A stretch of 64,000 bases of DNA from Streptomyces griseorubiginosus. Lineage in GTDB: Bacteria; Actinomycetota; Actinomycetes; Streptomycetales; Streptomycetaceae. Below are positions 7,223 to 15,553 of this stretch, one piece after another (position 1 is the first letter of the stretch; each line of letters begins with the position of its first letter). The notes below the pieces were generated by a model. It was not told where the DNA came from. It did not search any database and worked only from the letters and a program-made list of their open reading frames with translations. The DNA is taken from NCBI RefSeq assembly GCF_001514195.1, contig NZ_KQ948737.1:390012-454011 (forward strand), given 5' to 3'. Position numbers and translations under genes: made by a program.

Positions 7223-9532
7223 TCAGTCGACGTGTGCCGGCGTGTGCAGGATCCTGTCGTGGTCTGCCCCGCGAACCGGGCCTGTGAGGCGGAGGGTGCC
7301 GGTGAGGCGGATGTCGGTGCTGGAGGAGCCGAGCATGACGGTGATGGCACCGGGTTCGACGATGCGGTGCAGGTCGGGGCCGGTGTAGGCGAGCCGGTCG
7401 GTGTGCACGCGGAAGGTGACCCTGCGCTGCTCGCCGGGTTCGAGACGGACCCTGGTGAATCCGGTCAACTGGGTCACCGGGCGCGGCAGTTGTGCGATCG
7501 GATCGGCGGTGTAGAGCTGGACGACCTCTGTGCCGGCGCGGTCGCCGGTGTTGCGGACGAGGCAGCTGATGTCGACCTCGCCGTCCGTGGGGACGGTGTC
7601 GGCGCTCAGGGTGAGGGCGTCGTACGCGAAGGTCGTGTACGAGAGCCCGTGGCCGAAGGGGTAGGCGGGCGTGGGGTCGAGGTTGCTGACGCCCTCGGTG
7701 TTGCCGCCCAGCGGGGCATGTAGATAGGTGCCGGGCTGGCCTCCCGGTGTGCGCGGGACCTGGACGGGCAGCTTGCCCGAGGGCACGACGCGTCCGGAGA
7801 GGATGCCGGCCAGGGCGGGCCCGCCCTCCTCGCCGGGGAAGAACGCCTGGACGACCGCGGCCGCCCGGTCGGTGTACGCGCCGAGGGCGTAGGGGCGTCC
7901 GGAGACGACGAGCAGGACGACCGGGGTGCCGGTGGCGAGCAGTGCCTCGACCAGCTCGCCCTGGACGCCGGGCAGGGAGAGGTCTTCGGCGTCGCAGCCC
8001 TCGCCGGAGGTGCCGAGGCCGAAGAGGCCCGCCCGGTCGCCGACGACGGCGACGCAGACGTCCGCGTCCCGGGCCGCCGCCACGGCAGCGTCGATGCCGT
8101 CGCGGTTCGTGTCCTTGACGGGGCAGCCCTGCTCGTAGGCGATCAGGGTCCCGGGAAGCTCCGTGGCCAGGGCTGCCAGCAGGGAGTGGGCCTCGATGCC
8201 GTTGTCGTGGCCGGGGTGGTGGGGCAGGACGTGGTTGGGGAAGGAGTAGCAGCCGAAGAAGGCGTTCGGGTCGTCGGCGCAGGGGCCGACGAGAGCGATG
8301 GACGCGGTGTCGGCGGCCAGCGGGAGGACGCCGGCGCAGTTGTCGAGCAGGACGACGCTCTGCTCGGCGAGGGCGCGGGCCAGTGCGCGGTGCTCGGGCG
8401 GGTCGAGGTCGACGGGCTCTGTGGACGTGGTGGTGTCCGGGTCGAAGTCGGCGTCCAGGAGGCCCAGTTCGACCTTCTGACGCAGGACGCGGCGAACGGC
8501 GCGGTCGACCAGGTCCTCCGGAACGGTGCCGTCGCGGACGAGTTCGGCGAGGGGTTCGCCGTAGCAGAGGGTGTCGGGGAGTTCGACGTCGATGCCGGCT
8601 TCGAGGGCGCGGGCGCCGGCCTCGCCGTAGGTCTCGCCGATGCGGTGCATCGTACGGAGGAAGGCGATGGACCAGTAGTCGGAGACGACCGTGCCCTCGA
8701 AGCCCCACTCGTCGCGCAGGAGCCGGGTGAGCAGCGTGGGGTCCGCGCCCGCCGGTACTCCGTCCACGTCGGCGTAGGAGTTCATGACCGAGCGGGCGCC
8801 GCCGTCCCGGATGGCCGCCTCGAACGGGGGCAGGATCACGTCGGCGAGCTCCCGCGGGCCCATGGAGACGGGTGCGTGGTTCCGGGCGCCCTTGGAGGCG
8901 GAGTACCCGGCGAAGTGCTTGAGGGTGGCGATGATCCCGGCGCTCTCCAGGCCGCGGACGTAGGCGGCGCCGCAGGTCGCGACGAGGTACGGGTCCTCGC
9001 CGAGGGTCTCCTCGACACGGCCCCAGCGGTAGTCGCGTACGACGTCCAGGACCGGTGAGAGCCCCTGGTGGACGCCGACCCGGCGCATGCTCGTACCGAT
9101 GGCGCCCGCCATGCGTTCGACGAGTTCGGGGTGGAAGGCGGCGGCCCAGGCCAGCGCGGCGGGGAAGACCGTCGCGTGGTGCGTGGTGAACCCGGTCAGG
9201 CACTCCTCGTGGGCGATGGCGGGGATGCCGAGCCGGGTGTTGTCCATCAAGTCGCGTTGCAGGTTCGCCAGTTGGGTCGCTCCCGTCGAGGGGTCGACGG
9301 GCTTGGTGCCGAACGGGCGGGTGAGATGGCCCAGTCCGTCCTTGCTGGCCTGCTCGTACTCGGTGTGCCGGGCGAAGACGTCCTGCATGGGGGCCACGTT
9401 GCCGCTGACGTGTTCCACGCCGGGCCAGGCGCTGCCGAGTTGGGCGAGCTTCTCTTCCAGGGTCATCTGGGCGAGCAGGGCCTCGACTCTGTCGTCACGG
9501 GGGCAGGCCGGATCGGCCCAAGGCGTGGTCAT
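7223..9532 (-). CDS. Glycoside hydrolase family 3, beta-xylosidase/beta-glucosidase
   Basis: The 769-residue protein has the full GH3 layout: an N-terminal TIM barrel (LEEKLAQLGSAWPGV, GVHQGLSPVLDVVRD, LKHFAGYSASKGARNHAPVS), a second alpha/beta domain, and a C-terminal fibronectin-III-like domain. The nucleophile is D285 in GTVVSDYWSI. No signal peptide is present, so it acts in the cytoplasm on imported oligosaccharides. Length matches bacterial GH3 beta-xylosidases of the BxlA type. It lies directly downstream of a LacI regulator on the same strand and is divergent from a sugar importer, so it probably hydrolyses what that importer brings in. A xylo-oligosaccharide rather than cellobiose role is inference. 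Confidence 0.93.
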   Translation of the reverse strand: MTTPWADPACPRDDRVEALLAQMTLEEKLAQLGSAWPGVEHVSGNVAPMQDVFARHTEYEQASKDGLGHLTRPFGTKPVDPSTGATQLANLQRDLMDNTRLGIPAIAHEECLTGFTTHHATVFPAALAWAAAFHPELVERMAGAIGTSMRRVGVHQGLSPVLDVVRDYRWGRVEETLGEDPYLVATCGAAYVRGLESAGIIATLKHFAGYSASKGARNHAPVSMGPRELADVILPPFEAAIRDGGARSVMNSYADVDGVPAGADPTLLTRLLRDEWGFEGTVVSDYWSIAFLRTMHRIGETYGEAGARALEAGIDVELPDTLCYGEPLAELVRDGTVPEDLVDRAVRRVLRQKVELGLLDADFDPDTTTSTEPVDLDPPEHRALARALAEQSVVLLDNCAGVLPLAADTASIALVGPCADDPNAFFGCYSFPNHVLPHHPGHDNGIEAHSLLAALATELPGTLIAYEQGCPVKDTNRDGIDAAVAAARDADVCVAVVGDRAGLFGLGTSGEGCDAEDLSLPGVQGELVEALLATGTPVVLLVVSGRPYALGAYTDRAAAVVQAFFPGEEGGPALAGILSGRVVPSGKLPVQVPRTPGGQPGTYLHAPLGGNTEGVSNLDPTPAYPFGHGLSYTTFAYDALTLSADTVPTDGEVDISCLVRNTGDRAGTEVVQLYTADPIAQLPRPVTQLTGFTRVRLEPGEQRRVTFRVHTDRLAYTGPDLHRIVEPGAITVMLGSSSTDIRLTGTLRLTGPVRGADHDRILHTPAHVD

Positions 9533-9616
9533 GGCATGTCCTCGGGGTGCTAGGCGCGGGGAGGCTGTTCAGGAAAAGGGGGAGGTGGGCCGGCCAGGAA
9601 AAGGGGGGTGGGCCGG

Positions 9617-10648
9617 TCAGGAAGCGGCGGGCGGCGGGGCGGTGGACGAGCGGACGACGAGCTGGGTGGCCAGCTCCACCCGGTGGCTGTCCAGGGGCTC
9701 GCCCGCGATGAGCCGGAGCAGGGTGCGCAGCGCGGCACGGCCGATCTCGACGAGGGGCTGGCGGACGGTGGTCAGGGGCGGGGCGGAGGTGCTGGCCGCG
9801 CCGGTGTCGTCGAAGCCGACGATGCTCAGGTCCTCGGGCACCCGCAGGCCGTGCCGGCGGGCGGCCTCGATGACGCCGAACGCCGACTGGTCGTTGCCCG
9901 CGAAGACCGCGGTCGGCGGGTCCTCGAGGGCGAAGAGTTCCAGGGCGGCCCGGTGGGCGGGCTCGAAGCGGAAGTCGCCCCGCTTGATGAGCCGGGGGTC
10001 GGGGGTGACGCCGGCGGCGGTGAGCGCGGCCTGATAGCCGTGCAGACGGGCGGTGTTGCAGACGGCGTCGTGCGGGCCCTCGATCATCGCGATCCGGCGG
10101 TGTCCGAGTTCGAGCAGATGCTGGGTCGCGGTCATACCGCCGGTGAAGTTCGTCGCGCCGATGCTCGGCACGCTCTCGTCGGGCACATTGGTCGGGTCGA
10201 TCAGCACCACCGGGATGCCGGCCTGTGCGAACTGGGCGCGCTGGGGGGCCGTCAGCACGGAGGTCACCAGAATGAGGCCCTCCCGCCCGGCGTTCGTGAT
10301 CTTCCGGGCCCAGGCGGCACCCAACGGGTCGTCGGGCGCCGTACCGAGGACGACGTCTACGCCCGCCTCGGCCGCGGCCTGGGTCACCCCCTGTGCGATG
10401 ACCAGGTTGTTCGGGTTGACCAGGGCGTCGAAGGTCAGGTCGATCGTGCGCACCGGCGACTGTGCGCCGCCCGGGCCGCGGGCCACGTAGTCGTGCTCGA
10501 CGAGCAGCTGCTCGACGCGCGCCCGGGTCTCGGGAGAGACGTCGCTGCGACCGTTGACCACCTTCGACACGGTGGCCACGGACACCCCGGCCGCTTCGGC
10601 GACACCGGTCAAGGTGGTCCGGCTCCGCGTAACGGCTCTCTTCCCCAT
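9617..10648 (-). CDS. LacI-family transcriptional repressor of the sugar importer
   Basis: The 343-residue protein has an N-terminal HTH and hinge (LTGVAEAAGVSVATVSKVVN) and a periplasmic-binding-protein-like effector domain ending in SIVGFDDTGAASTSAPPLTT. ATG at 10648 follows AAAGGA on the minus strand; an in-frame start farther upstream lacks a site. It reads toward the GH3 gene and is divergent from the importer operon. TTTCGAA occurs at 10658, 10791 and 10801 in the shared spacer. Together these suggest it represses both directions and is released by an oligosaccharide. CGAA/TTCG half-sites recall those I remember for the xylobiose regulator BxlR. Confidence 0.93.
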   Translation of the reverse strand: MGKRAVTRSRTTLTGVAEAAGVSVATVSKVVNGRSDVSPETRARVEQLLVEHDYVARGPGGAQSPVRTIDLTFDALVNPNNLVIAQGVTQAAAEAGVDVVLGTAPDDPLGAAWARKITNAGREGLILVTSVLTAPQRAQFAQAGIPVVLIDPTNVPDESVPSIGATNFTGGMTATQHLLELGHRRIAMIEGPHDAVCNTARLHGYQAALTAAGVTPDPRLIKRGDFRFEPAHRAALELFALEDPPTAVFAGNDQSAFGVIEAARRHGLRVPEDLSIVGFDDTGAASTSAPPLTTVRQPLVEIGRAALRTLLRLIAGEPLDSHRVELATQLVVRSSTAPPPAAS

Positions 10649-10740
10649 GCCTGATCCTTTCGAACGTTTACGGGGACGGTAGCGCAAGCTTTCGCACCGG
10701 TCCAGAGCAGATTTGCTCGAAGAATAGTGCGCTCAGCGTC

Positions 10741-10769
10741 TTGACCCCCTCACACTGCGGACCTAATTT
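10741..10769 (+). promoter_or_regulatory. Probable sigma70-type promoter of the sugar importer operon
   Basis: TTGACC (10741-10746) and TAATTT (10764-10769) are separated by 17 bases, a good match to vegetative (HrdB-type) promoters. Transcription would start near 10776, just upstream of the palindromic operator and about 60 bases before the start codon at 10839. Confidence 0.65.
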
Positions 10770-10791
10770 ATCGGCCAGAAATCGCAGAGGT

Positions 10792-10807
10792 TTCGAAAAT
10801 TTTCGAA
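10792..10807. promoter_or_regulatory. Palindromic LacI-type operator TTCGAAAATTTTCGAA
   Basis: This 16-bp perfect palindrome is A/T-rich in otherwise G/C-rich DNA. It lies about 20 bases downstream of the predicted -10 element, where a bound repressor would block transcription. Extra copies of TTTCGAA near the lacI start (10658-10664) suggest a second site for autoregulation. Confidence 0.65.
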
Positions 10808-10838
10808 CCGGATCCTCTGTAGAGCAAAGGAGCTCCCG

Positions 10839-12158
10839 ATGGCCCTGAGAACCCCGATCCGCGTCATGGTCACCGCCTCGGCGACGGCACTCGCCCTCAC
10901 CCTGACCGCCTGCGGAAGCAGTGGGCGCAGCACCGGAGCCGGCTCCGGTGACGGCGCGCTGGTCTGGGCACTGACCCAGGGGTCCGAGGCGACCTTCCGA
11001 GCCTCCGCCACCGAGTGGAACAAGCAGCACCCGGACAGCAAGGTCACCTACCAGTACTTCCAGAACGATCCCTACAAGCAGAAGCTGCGCACCGCCGTCG
11101 GTGCCGGCAACGGCCCGGTCCTCTTCGAGAACTGGGGCGGCGGCGGACTCAAGAGCTATGTGGACGCGGGAAAGGTCGCCGATCTCACCGCCGACCTCGA
11201 CGCCAGCCCCGCCTGGAAGAACCGCATCTTCCCCTCGGTCCTGAAGTCGGCCACCTTCGACGGCAAGACCTACGGAGTCCCCGTCAACGGCGTGCAGCCC
11301 GTGGTCCTGTACCTCAACCAGGAACTCTTCAAGAAGGCCGGCGCCGAGCCGCCGAAGACCTGGGACGACCTGCTCGCCCTGGTGAAGAGGTTCAAGGCAG
11401 AGGGCATAGCGCCGATCTCCATGGGCGGCGCGTCCAAGTGGCCGGACCTGATGTGGCTGGAGTACCTCGTCGACCGCGTCGGCGGCCCCGACACCTTCGC
11501 CGCCATAGCCGACGGCAAGAAGGGCGCCTGGTCCGACCCGGCCGTCCTCAAGGCCGCACAGATGATCAAGCAGCTCGTCGACGCGGGCGGCTTCGCCAAG
11601 GGCTTCACCTCCGTCTCCGCCGACACCGGCCAGGCGGAGGCCCAGCTCTACACGGGCAAGGCGGCGATGCTCCTCCAGGGCAGCTGGGGATACGGATCCA
11701 TCGCCACCGGCGCGCCCGAGTTCGTCGCCGGGGGCAAGCTCGGCTGGACCGGCTTCCCGGCGGTCACCGGGGGCAAGGGCGACGCGACCGACATCGTCGG
11801 CAACACCGCCAACTTCTTCTCCCTGTCCGCACAGGCGAGCGCCAAGGAGAAGAAGGCCGCCGTGGCGTACCTCAAGGACGGCGTCTACAACGACACCTAT
11901 GTCGACAACCTGCTCAAGAACGGCGACGTCCCGCCCGTGAAGGACCTCGACGCCAAGATCAAGGCGTCGGCCAACGCGGACTGGTCGTCGTACGTCTACC
12001 AACTCGCCCGCGACGCCAAGAACTTCCAGCTCTCCTGGGACCAGGCCCTCAGCCCCGAGCTCGGCAACGAGCTGCTCACCCACCTCGACCAGCTCTTCCT
12101 GGGCCAGATCAGCCCGGAGCAGTTCTGCGCGCAGATGGACGAGGCGGCCGCGAAGTGA
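10839..12158 (+). CDS. Sugar ABC importer, extracellular substrate-binding lipoprotein
   Basis: The 439-residue protein has a lipoprotein signal with lipobox LTAC at about residues 24-27, then a family-1 extracellular solute-binding fold. Markers are NQELFKKAGAEPPKTWDDLL, LYTGKAAMLLQGSWGY and the C-terminal LDQLFLGQISPEQF. It should sit on the outer face of the membrane, bind an oligosaccharide and deliver it to the two permeases that follow. AAAGGAG lies six bases before the ATG. Its stop overlaps the next start as GTGA. No ATPase is encoded nearby, as is usual for Streptomyces sugar importers that share MsiK. Confidence 0.95.
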   Translation: MALRTPIRVMVTASATALALTLTACGSSGRSTGAGSGDGALVWALTQGSEATFRASATEWNKQHPDSKVTYQYFQNDPYKQKLRTAVGAGNGPVLFENWGGGGLKSYVDAGKVADLTADLDASPAWKNRIFPSVLKSATFDGKTYGVPVNGVQPVVLYLNQELFKKAGAEPPKTWDDLLALVKRFKAEGIAPISMGGASKWPDLMWLEYLVDRVGGPDTFAAIADGKKGAWSDPAVLKAAQMIKQLVDAGGFAKGFTSVSADTGQAEAQLYTGKAAMLLQGSWGYGSIATGAPEFVAGGKLGWTGFPAVTGGKGDATDIVGNTANFFSLSAQASAKEKKAAVAYLKDGVYNDTYVDNLLKNGDVPPVKDLDAKIKASANADWSSYVYQLARDAKNFQLSWDQALSPELGNELLTHLDQLFLGQISPEQFCAQMDEAAAK

Positions 12159-13057
12159 GCACCGCCAAGATCTCCCCGACACCCAGGCAGCAGGGCGGTC
12201 CGCCCTTCCTCATGGCCCTGCCCGCCCTGCTGCTCTTCGCCGTCTTCGCGCTGGTCCCCATGGGAATCGTCGTCTACCTCAGCTTCACCCGCTGGGACGG
12301 ACTGGGCAGCCCGGCGTGGGCCGGGACCGGCAACTGGCACGAGGTGCTGACCAGTGACGTCACCCGGCACGCCCTGTGGCTCACCCTCAAGTTCATGGTG
12401 GTCTCCTGGCTGGTCCAGACCCCGATCAGCCTGCTTCTCGGTGCCTTCGTCGCCGGACAGCAGCGCTACCGGGCCCTCCTGGCGGTCATCTACTTCGTCC
12501 CGCTGCTGATCTCCACGGCGGCCATCGCCATCATCTTCAAGAACCTGCTCGACCCCAACTTCGGCCTGGGCGCGAGCCTGAACCTGCCCCTGCTGAACAA
12601 GAACTGGCTGGGCGATCCCGAACTCGCCTTCTACGCCGTCGTGTTCGTCATCGCCTGGCAGTTCGTACCGTTCCACACCCTGCTCTACCAGGCGGGCACC
12701 CGGCAGATCCCGGGCTCGCTGTACGAGGCGGCGTCCATCGACGGGGCCGGCCGGCTCGCCCAGTTCTGGCACATCACCCTGCCGCAACTGCGCTACACCC
12801 TCGTCACCTCCTCGATGCTGATGCTGGTCGGCTCCCTCACCTACTTCGACCTCGTCTTCGTCCTCACCGGCGGTGGCCCCGGCTACGCCACCCGCCTCCT
12901 CCCTCTCGACATGTACATCACCGGCTTCCAGAGCAACGAGATGGGCCTCGCCAGCGCGATCTCCGTCGTCCTGGTCGCCGCAGGCCTCCTTCTCTCCCTG
13001 ATCGTCGTCCGCTTCTCCGGCTTCTCCCGGATGCGCAGCCAGCAGGCAGGTGTGTGA
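12155..13057 (+). CDS. Sugar ABC importer permease 1 (MalF-like)
   Basis: This 300-residue inner-membrane protein has about six membrane segments. The EAA loop contacting the ATPase is visible as YEAASIDGAGRLAQFWHITL. It is the first permease of a carbohydrate importer of the CUT1 type, which normally uses two different permeases. The GTG start overlaps the stop of the binding-protein gene by four bases, indicating translational coupling. The last base of its stop is shared with the ATG of the next permease. Confidence 0.94.
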   Translation: MSTAKISPTPRQQGGPPFLMALPALLLFAVFALVPMGIVVYLSFTRWDGLGSPAWAGTGNWHEVLTSDVTRHALWLTLKFMVVSWLVQTPISLLLGAFVAGQQRYRALLAVIYFVPLLISTAAIAIIFKNLLDPNFGLGASLNLPLLNKNWLGDPELAFYAVVFVIAWQFVPFHTLLYQAGTRQIPGSLYEAASIDGAGRLAQFWHITLPQLRYTLVTSSMLMLVGSLTYFDLVFVLTGGGPGYATRLLPLDMYITGFQSNEMGLASAISVVLVAAGLLLSLIVVRFSGFSRMRSQQAGV

Positions 13058-13968
13058 TGTCCGCGCTCTCCCACGCCCCGCAGACCGACTCCGGGACCCG
13101 TGCGCCCCGGTCGTCCGCAGCACCGTCCACGCCGCCGGGTGTCCTCGCCCGCCTGCGCCGCACCAACGCGCCGGGCGCCCTCGGCGGCCTGGTCTGGCTG
13201 CTGATCGTCCTCGTACCGGTGTACTGGGTCCTCGTCACCAGCCTCCGCACCCGCGAGGGCTTCTTCGACGCCAACCCCCTCGCGGTCCCGACCCGCCCGA
13301 CGCTGGAGAACTACCGCCTCGTCCTGGACAACGGATTCGCCCACTTCCTGTGGAACAGTGTCGTGGTGACCGCGGGCGCCACGCTGCTGACCCTCGTGGT
13401 GTCCTTCCTGGCCGCCTACGCCATCGTGCGCGGCACCAGCCGGGCCCTGCGCTGGACGTTCAGCGTCTTCCTGCTGGGGCTCGCCATCCCGCTCCAGGCC
13501 ACGATCATCCCGGTGTACTACCTGATCGCCAAGGCGCAGATGTACGACACCCTCGGCGCGGTCGTGCTCCCCTCGGCGGCGTTCGCCATCCCGCTCACCG
13601 TGATCATCCTCGTCAACTTCCTCCGGGACATCCCGGACGAGCTGTACGAGTCGATGCGCGCGGACGGCGCGGGCCACTGGCGCATGCTGTGGAATCTGGC
13701 CCTGCCGCTCTCCCGCCCCGCCCTGATCACGGTCACGATCTACGACGCGCTCAACGTCTGGAACGGCTTCCTGTTCCCGCTGATCCTGACCCAGAGCCCC
13801 GACAAACGCGTCCTGCCCCTGTTCGTGTGGAGTTTCCAGGGCGAGTTCACCATCAACGTCCCCGCGATCCTCGCCGCGGTCATCCTGTCCACCCTCCCCA
13901 CTCTCGCCCTGTACGTCCTCGGCCGCCGCCAGTTGATCGGCGGCCTCACGGCGGGCTTCGGCAAGTAG
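13057..13968 (+). CDS. Sugar ABC importer permease 2 (MalG-like)
   Basis: The 303-residue protein has a proline-rich cytoplasmic N-terminus, six predicted membrane segments, and the EAA loop YESMRADGAGHWRMLWNLAL. It pairs with the preceding permease to form the channel for the imported sugar. The start codon overlaps the previous stop (TGATG), and a hairpin follows the operon end. No separate ATPase gene is present; a housekeeping multi-sugar ATPase encoded elsewhere is presumably used. Confidence 0.94.
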   Translation: MSALSHAPQTDSGTRAPRSSAAPSTPPGVLARLRRTNAPGALGGLVWLLIVLVPVYWVLVTSLRTREGFFDANPLAVPTRPTLENYRLVLDNGFAHFLWNSVVVTAGATLLTLVVSFLAAYAIVRGTSRALRWTFSVFLLGLAIPLQATIIPVYYLIAKAQMYDTLGAVVLPSAAFAIPLTVIILVNFLRDIPDELYESMRADGAGHWRMLWNLALPLSRPALITVTIYDALNVWNGFLFPLILTQSPDKRVLPLFVWSFQGEFTINVPAILAAVILSTLPTLALYVLGRRQLIGGLTAGFGK

Positions 13969-13970
13969 CG

Positions 13971-14000
13971 GCCGGTGTCGGGGGGAGTGATCCCCACCGG
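13971..14000. terminator. Stem-loop between convergent genes
   Basis: GCCGGTG (13971-13977) pairs with CACCGGC (13994-14000), and an inner GGG/CCC extends the stem around the loop AGTGAT. It lies between the permease stop and the stop of the convergent lipoprotein gene, so it can serve both strands. Confidence 0.6.
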
Positions 14001-14011
14001 CGGACGCCGGT

Positions 14012-14671
14012 TCAGCCGAGGTGAAGGCTGCTCAGGGCGGTGGTCCAGTCGGTGACTATGGCCTTCTGCGCGGCGGCGAGGGTGACCTGGCCCTTGCACA
14101 CCGCGGTGTGCAGCTTGGTCTCCACCGGGTCCTTCTTGTTGTTCACCCCGGCTCCCTTGCGGTGGCCCGGGTCGGCAGGCTCCACCCACAGGTTTCTGGG
14201 GTCGTTGGGGTCGCCGCCGAGCTGAAGACTGATCAGGTGGTCGTACTCCGCGTCCGCCATCCTCCCCGTGAACCCGTAGGACGCGGCGTTCAGCTTCTTC
14301 TCCTTGCCCGTCACATACGCGGAGGGGCGCACCCCGGAGGTGTAGCCGCCCTTGCGGCATATCGTCGAGGCCAGGTTCGCCTGCGTCACCGCCGGCGATA
14401 TCGCTCCGGGCGTGCAGGCCGGGTCCTCCAGCGGCTCGCCGTGCTCGTAACGGTACTTGCAGCTCCCCGCGGGGGGTTGCTTCTGCACGGTGTAGTGCTT
14501 CTGTGGGCCCGCGCCCACCGCGATCGACTTCCCCTCACCCTGGCCGGGCGCCCCCGCCGCGACGCTGCTCCCTCCGGACGACGTCGACGTACCGAGCTGG
14601 ACGGAGGAACAGCCCGCAAGCAACAGACAGGCAAACAGGACGGACGGCACAGCACGGCGGACAGGACGCAT
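14012..14671 (-). CDS. Lipoprotein with HNH-nuclease-like motif
   Basis: The 219-residue protein has a lipoprotein signal (VPSVLFACLLLAGCSS, Cys about residue 21) and a low-complexity linker. Its C-terminal domain contains YDHLISLQLGG and, after a short gap, DPRNLWVEP. This D-H ... LGG ... N-L-W pattern is the core of HNH/endonuclease-VII-like folds. Four more cysteines (SCKYRY, DPACTPG, TICRKGG, AVCKGQ) could form disulfides outside the cell. It could be a surface nuclease or a non-catalytic relative. It is a single gene, convergent with the sugar importer. Confidence 0.7.
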   Translation of the reverse strand: MRPVRRAVPSVLFACLLLAGCSSVQLGTSTSSGGSSVAAGAPGQGEGKSIAVGAGPQKHYTVQKQPPAGSCKYRYEHGEPLEDPACTPGAISPAVTQANLASTICRKGGYTSGVRPSAYVTGKEKKLNAASYGFTGRMADAEYDHLISLQLGGDPNDPRNLWVEPADPGHRKGAGVNNKKDPVETKLHTAVCKGQVTLAAAQKAIVTDWTTALSSLHLG

Positions 14672-14801
14672 GACGGTTCCTCACAGACAGACGATGGCTG
14701 AGCAGATGCTCCTCCACTCTCGTTTCGTCCCGTCGCGCGGGGTGGTTTTGTTCACGCCAAGCGTCTCTGACCGACTGGGCCCCAGACCTATGCTCGGACA
14801 C

Positions 14802-15306
14802 ATGATCGAAACCGAACGACTGCTCCTGCGGCCTCTTCGTGTGTCCGACGTCGATGCCTTCGTCGACCTTCATGCCGACCCGCAGGTCAACCGTTTCGTC
14901 GGGACCTACTCCCATCAAACAAGCACTGGAACGCCTCACCGCGATCGAAAGCCAGTGGACCGAGCGAGGTCACGGCCTGTGCGCGATCGAGCTGAAGTCG
15001 AACGGGGAGTTCATCGGCCGAAGCGGTCTTCAGTACTGGGAACAGTTCGACGAGGTGGAACTGGGATGGACTCTTCGTGCGGATAGCTGGGGGCACGGCT
15101 ACGCGACTGAGGCTGCTCAAGCCTGCCTGGACTGGGGGTTCGCCAACCTTGACGCCGACTACTTCACGGCTCTCGTACGGCCTGGCAATGAGGCTTCAGT
15201 GAAGGTGGCCGAGCGACTGGGATTCACCCCGCGCCGAGAGGACCACCTGCACGACCGCCCGGTCACGGTGTACGCCCTGGGGCGTCCGACCCAACTGCCC
15301 GGTTGA
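14802..15306 (+). pseudogene. GNAT-family N-acetyltransferase, frameshifted
   Basis: The first frame (from ATG 14802) gives a normal GNAT N-terminus, MIETERLLLRPLRVSDVDAF through DPQVNRFVG. The remainder of the family, QALERLTAIESQWTERGHG to the acetyl-CoA region SWGHGYATEAAQACL and the end at 15306, is in the +1 frame. The switch lies near 14915-14925. One extra base or a two-base loss explains it. Without ribosomal frameshifting the protein is truncated. A sequencing error cannot be excluded. The neighbouring segment is full of remnants, which favours a true pseudogene. Confidence 0.75.
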
Positions 15307-15312
15307 TAAAGG

Positions 15313-15387
15313 CTGTTCGCCAAGTCCGGGCCCTGGTACCTCGTCGCCGACTGCGCCCAGGTGCCACGGATGTACCGCCTCCGGGGT
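15313..15387 (+). pseudogene. Scrap of a WYL-domain transcriptional regulator
   Basis: Reading from CTG at 15313 gives LFAKSGPWYLVADCAQVPRM followed by YRL. This matches the central strand of the WYL domain in YafY/DeoR-like regulators (xx-KxGxWYLVAxxxxxPRxYRL). Neither the HTH nor the rest of the domain is present nearby. It lies about 45 bases from an inverted repeat end, so a regulator gene seems to have been lost here by transposition or deletion. Confidence 0.45.
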
Positions 15388-15433
15388 CAGGGCTGCCCAC
15401 CGCGACCTCGCCAACGATCTGCACACCAACATA

Positions 15434-15453
15434 ACTGATCATTTCAGAATGAG
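15434..15453 (+). repeat. Left terminal inverted repeat
   Basis: This 20-bp sequence pairs with 17168-17187 at 19 of 20 positions and carries the TTTCAGAATGAG core seen at ends of Streptomyces IS5-family elements. TAA sits at its outer edge. Confidence 0.7.
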
Positions 15454-15553
15454 ATCTTGGTCTGATGCCTCAGCTGAGATGGTGCTCAGTAGCGGGATGG
15501 AACGGGTTGTCCTGCCCACGCGTTGACTCGACGGGACTTTGGAGGGGAGAACC

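Noticed and set aside
7050..9203. 717-codon frame within the GH3 region
   Set aside because: It is an Arg/Pro/His-rich shifted frame of the GH3 gene on the same strand.
14902..14935. Programmed ribosomal frameshift in the GNAT gene
   Set aside because: No slippery heptamer, stop-codon pause or stimulatory hairpin was seen. Decay or sequencing error is simpler.
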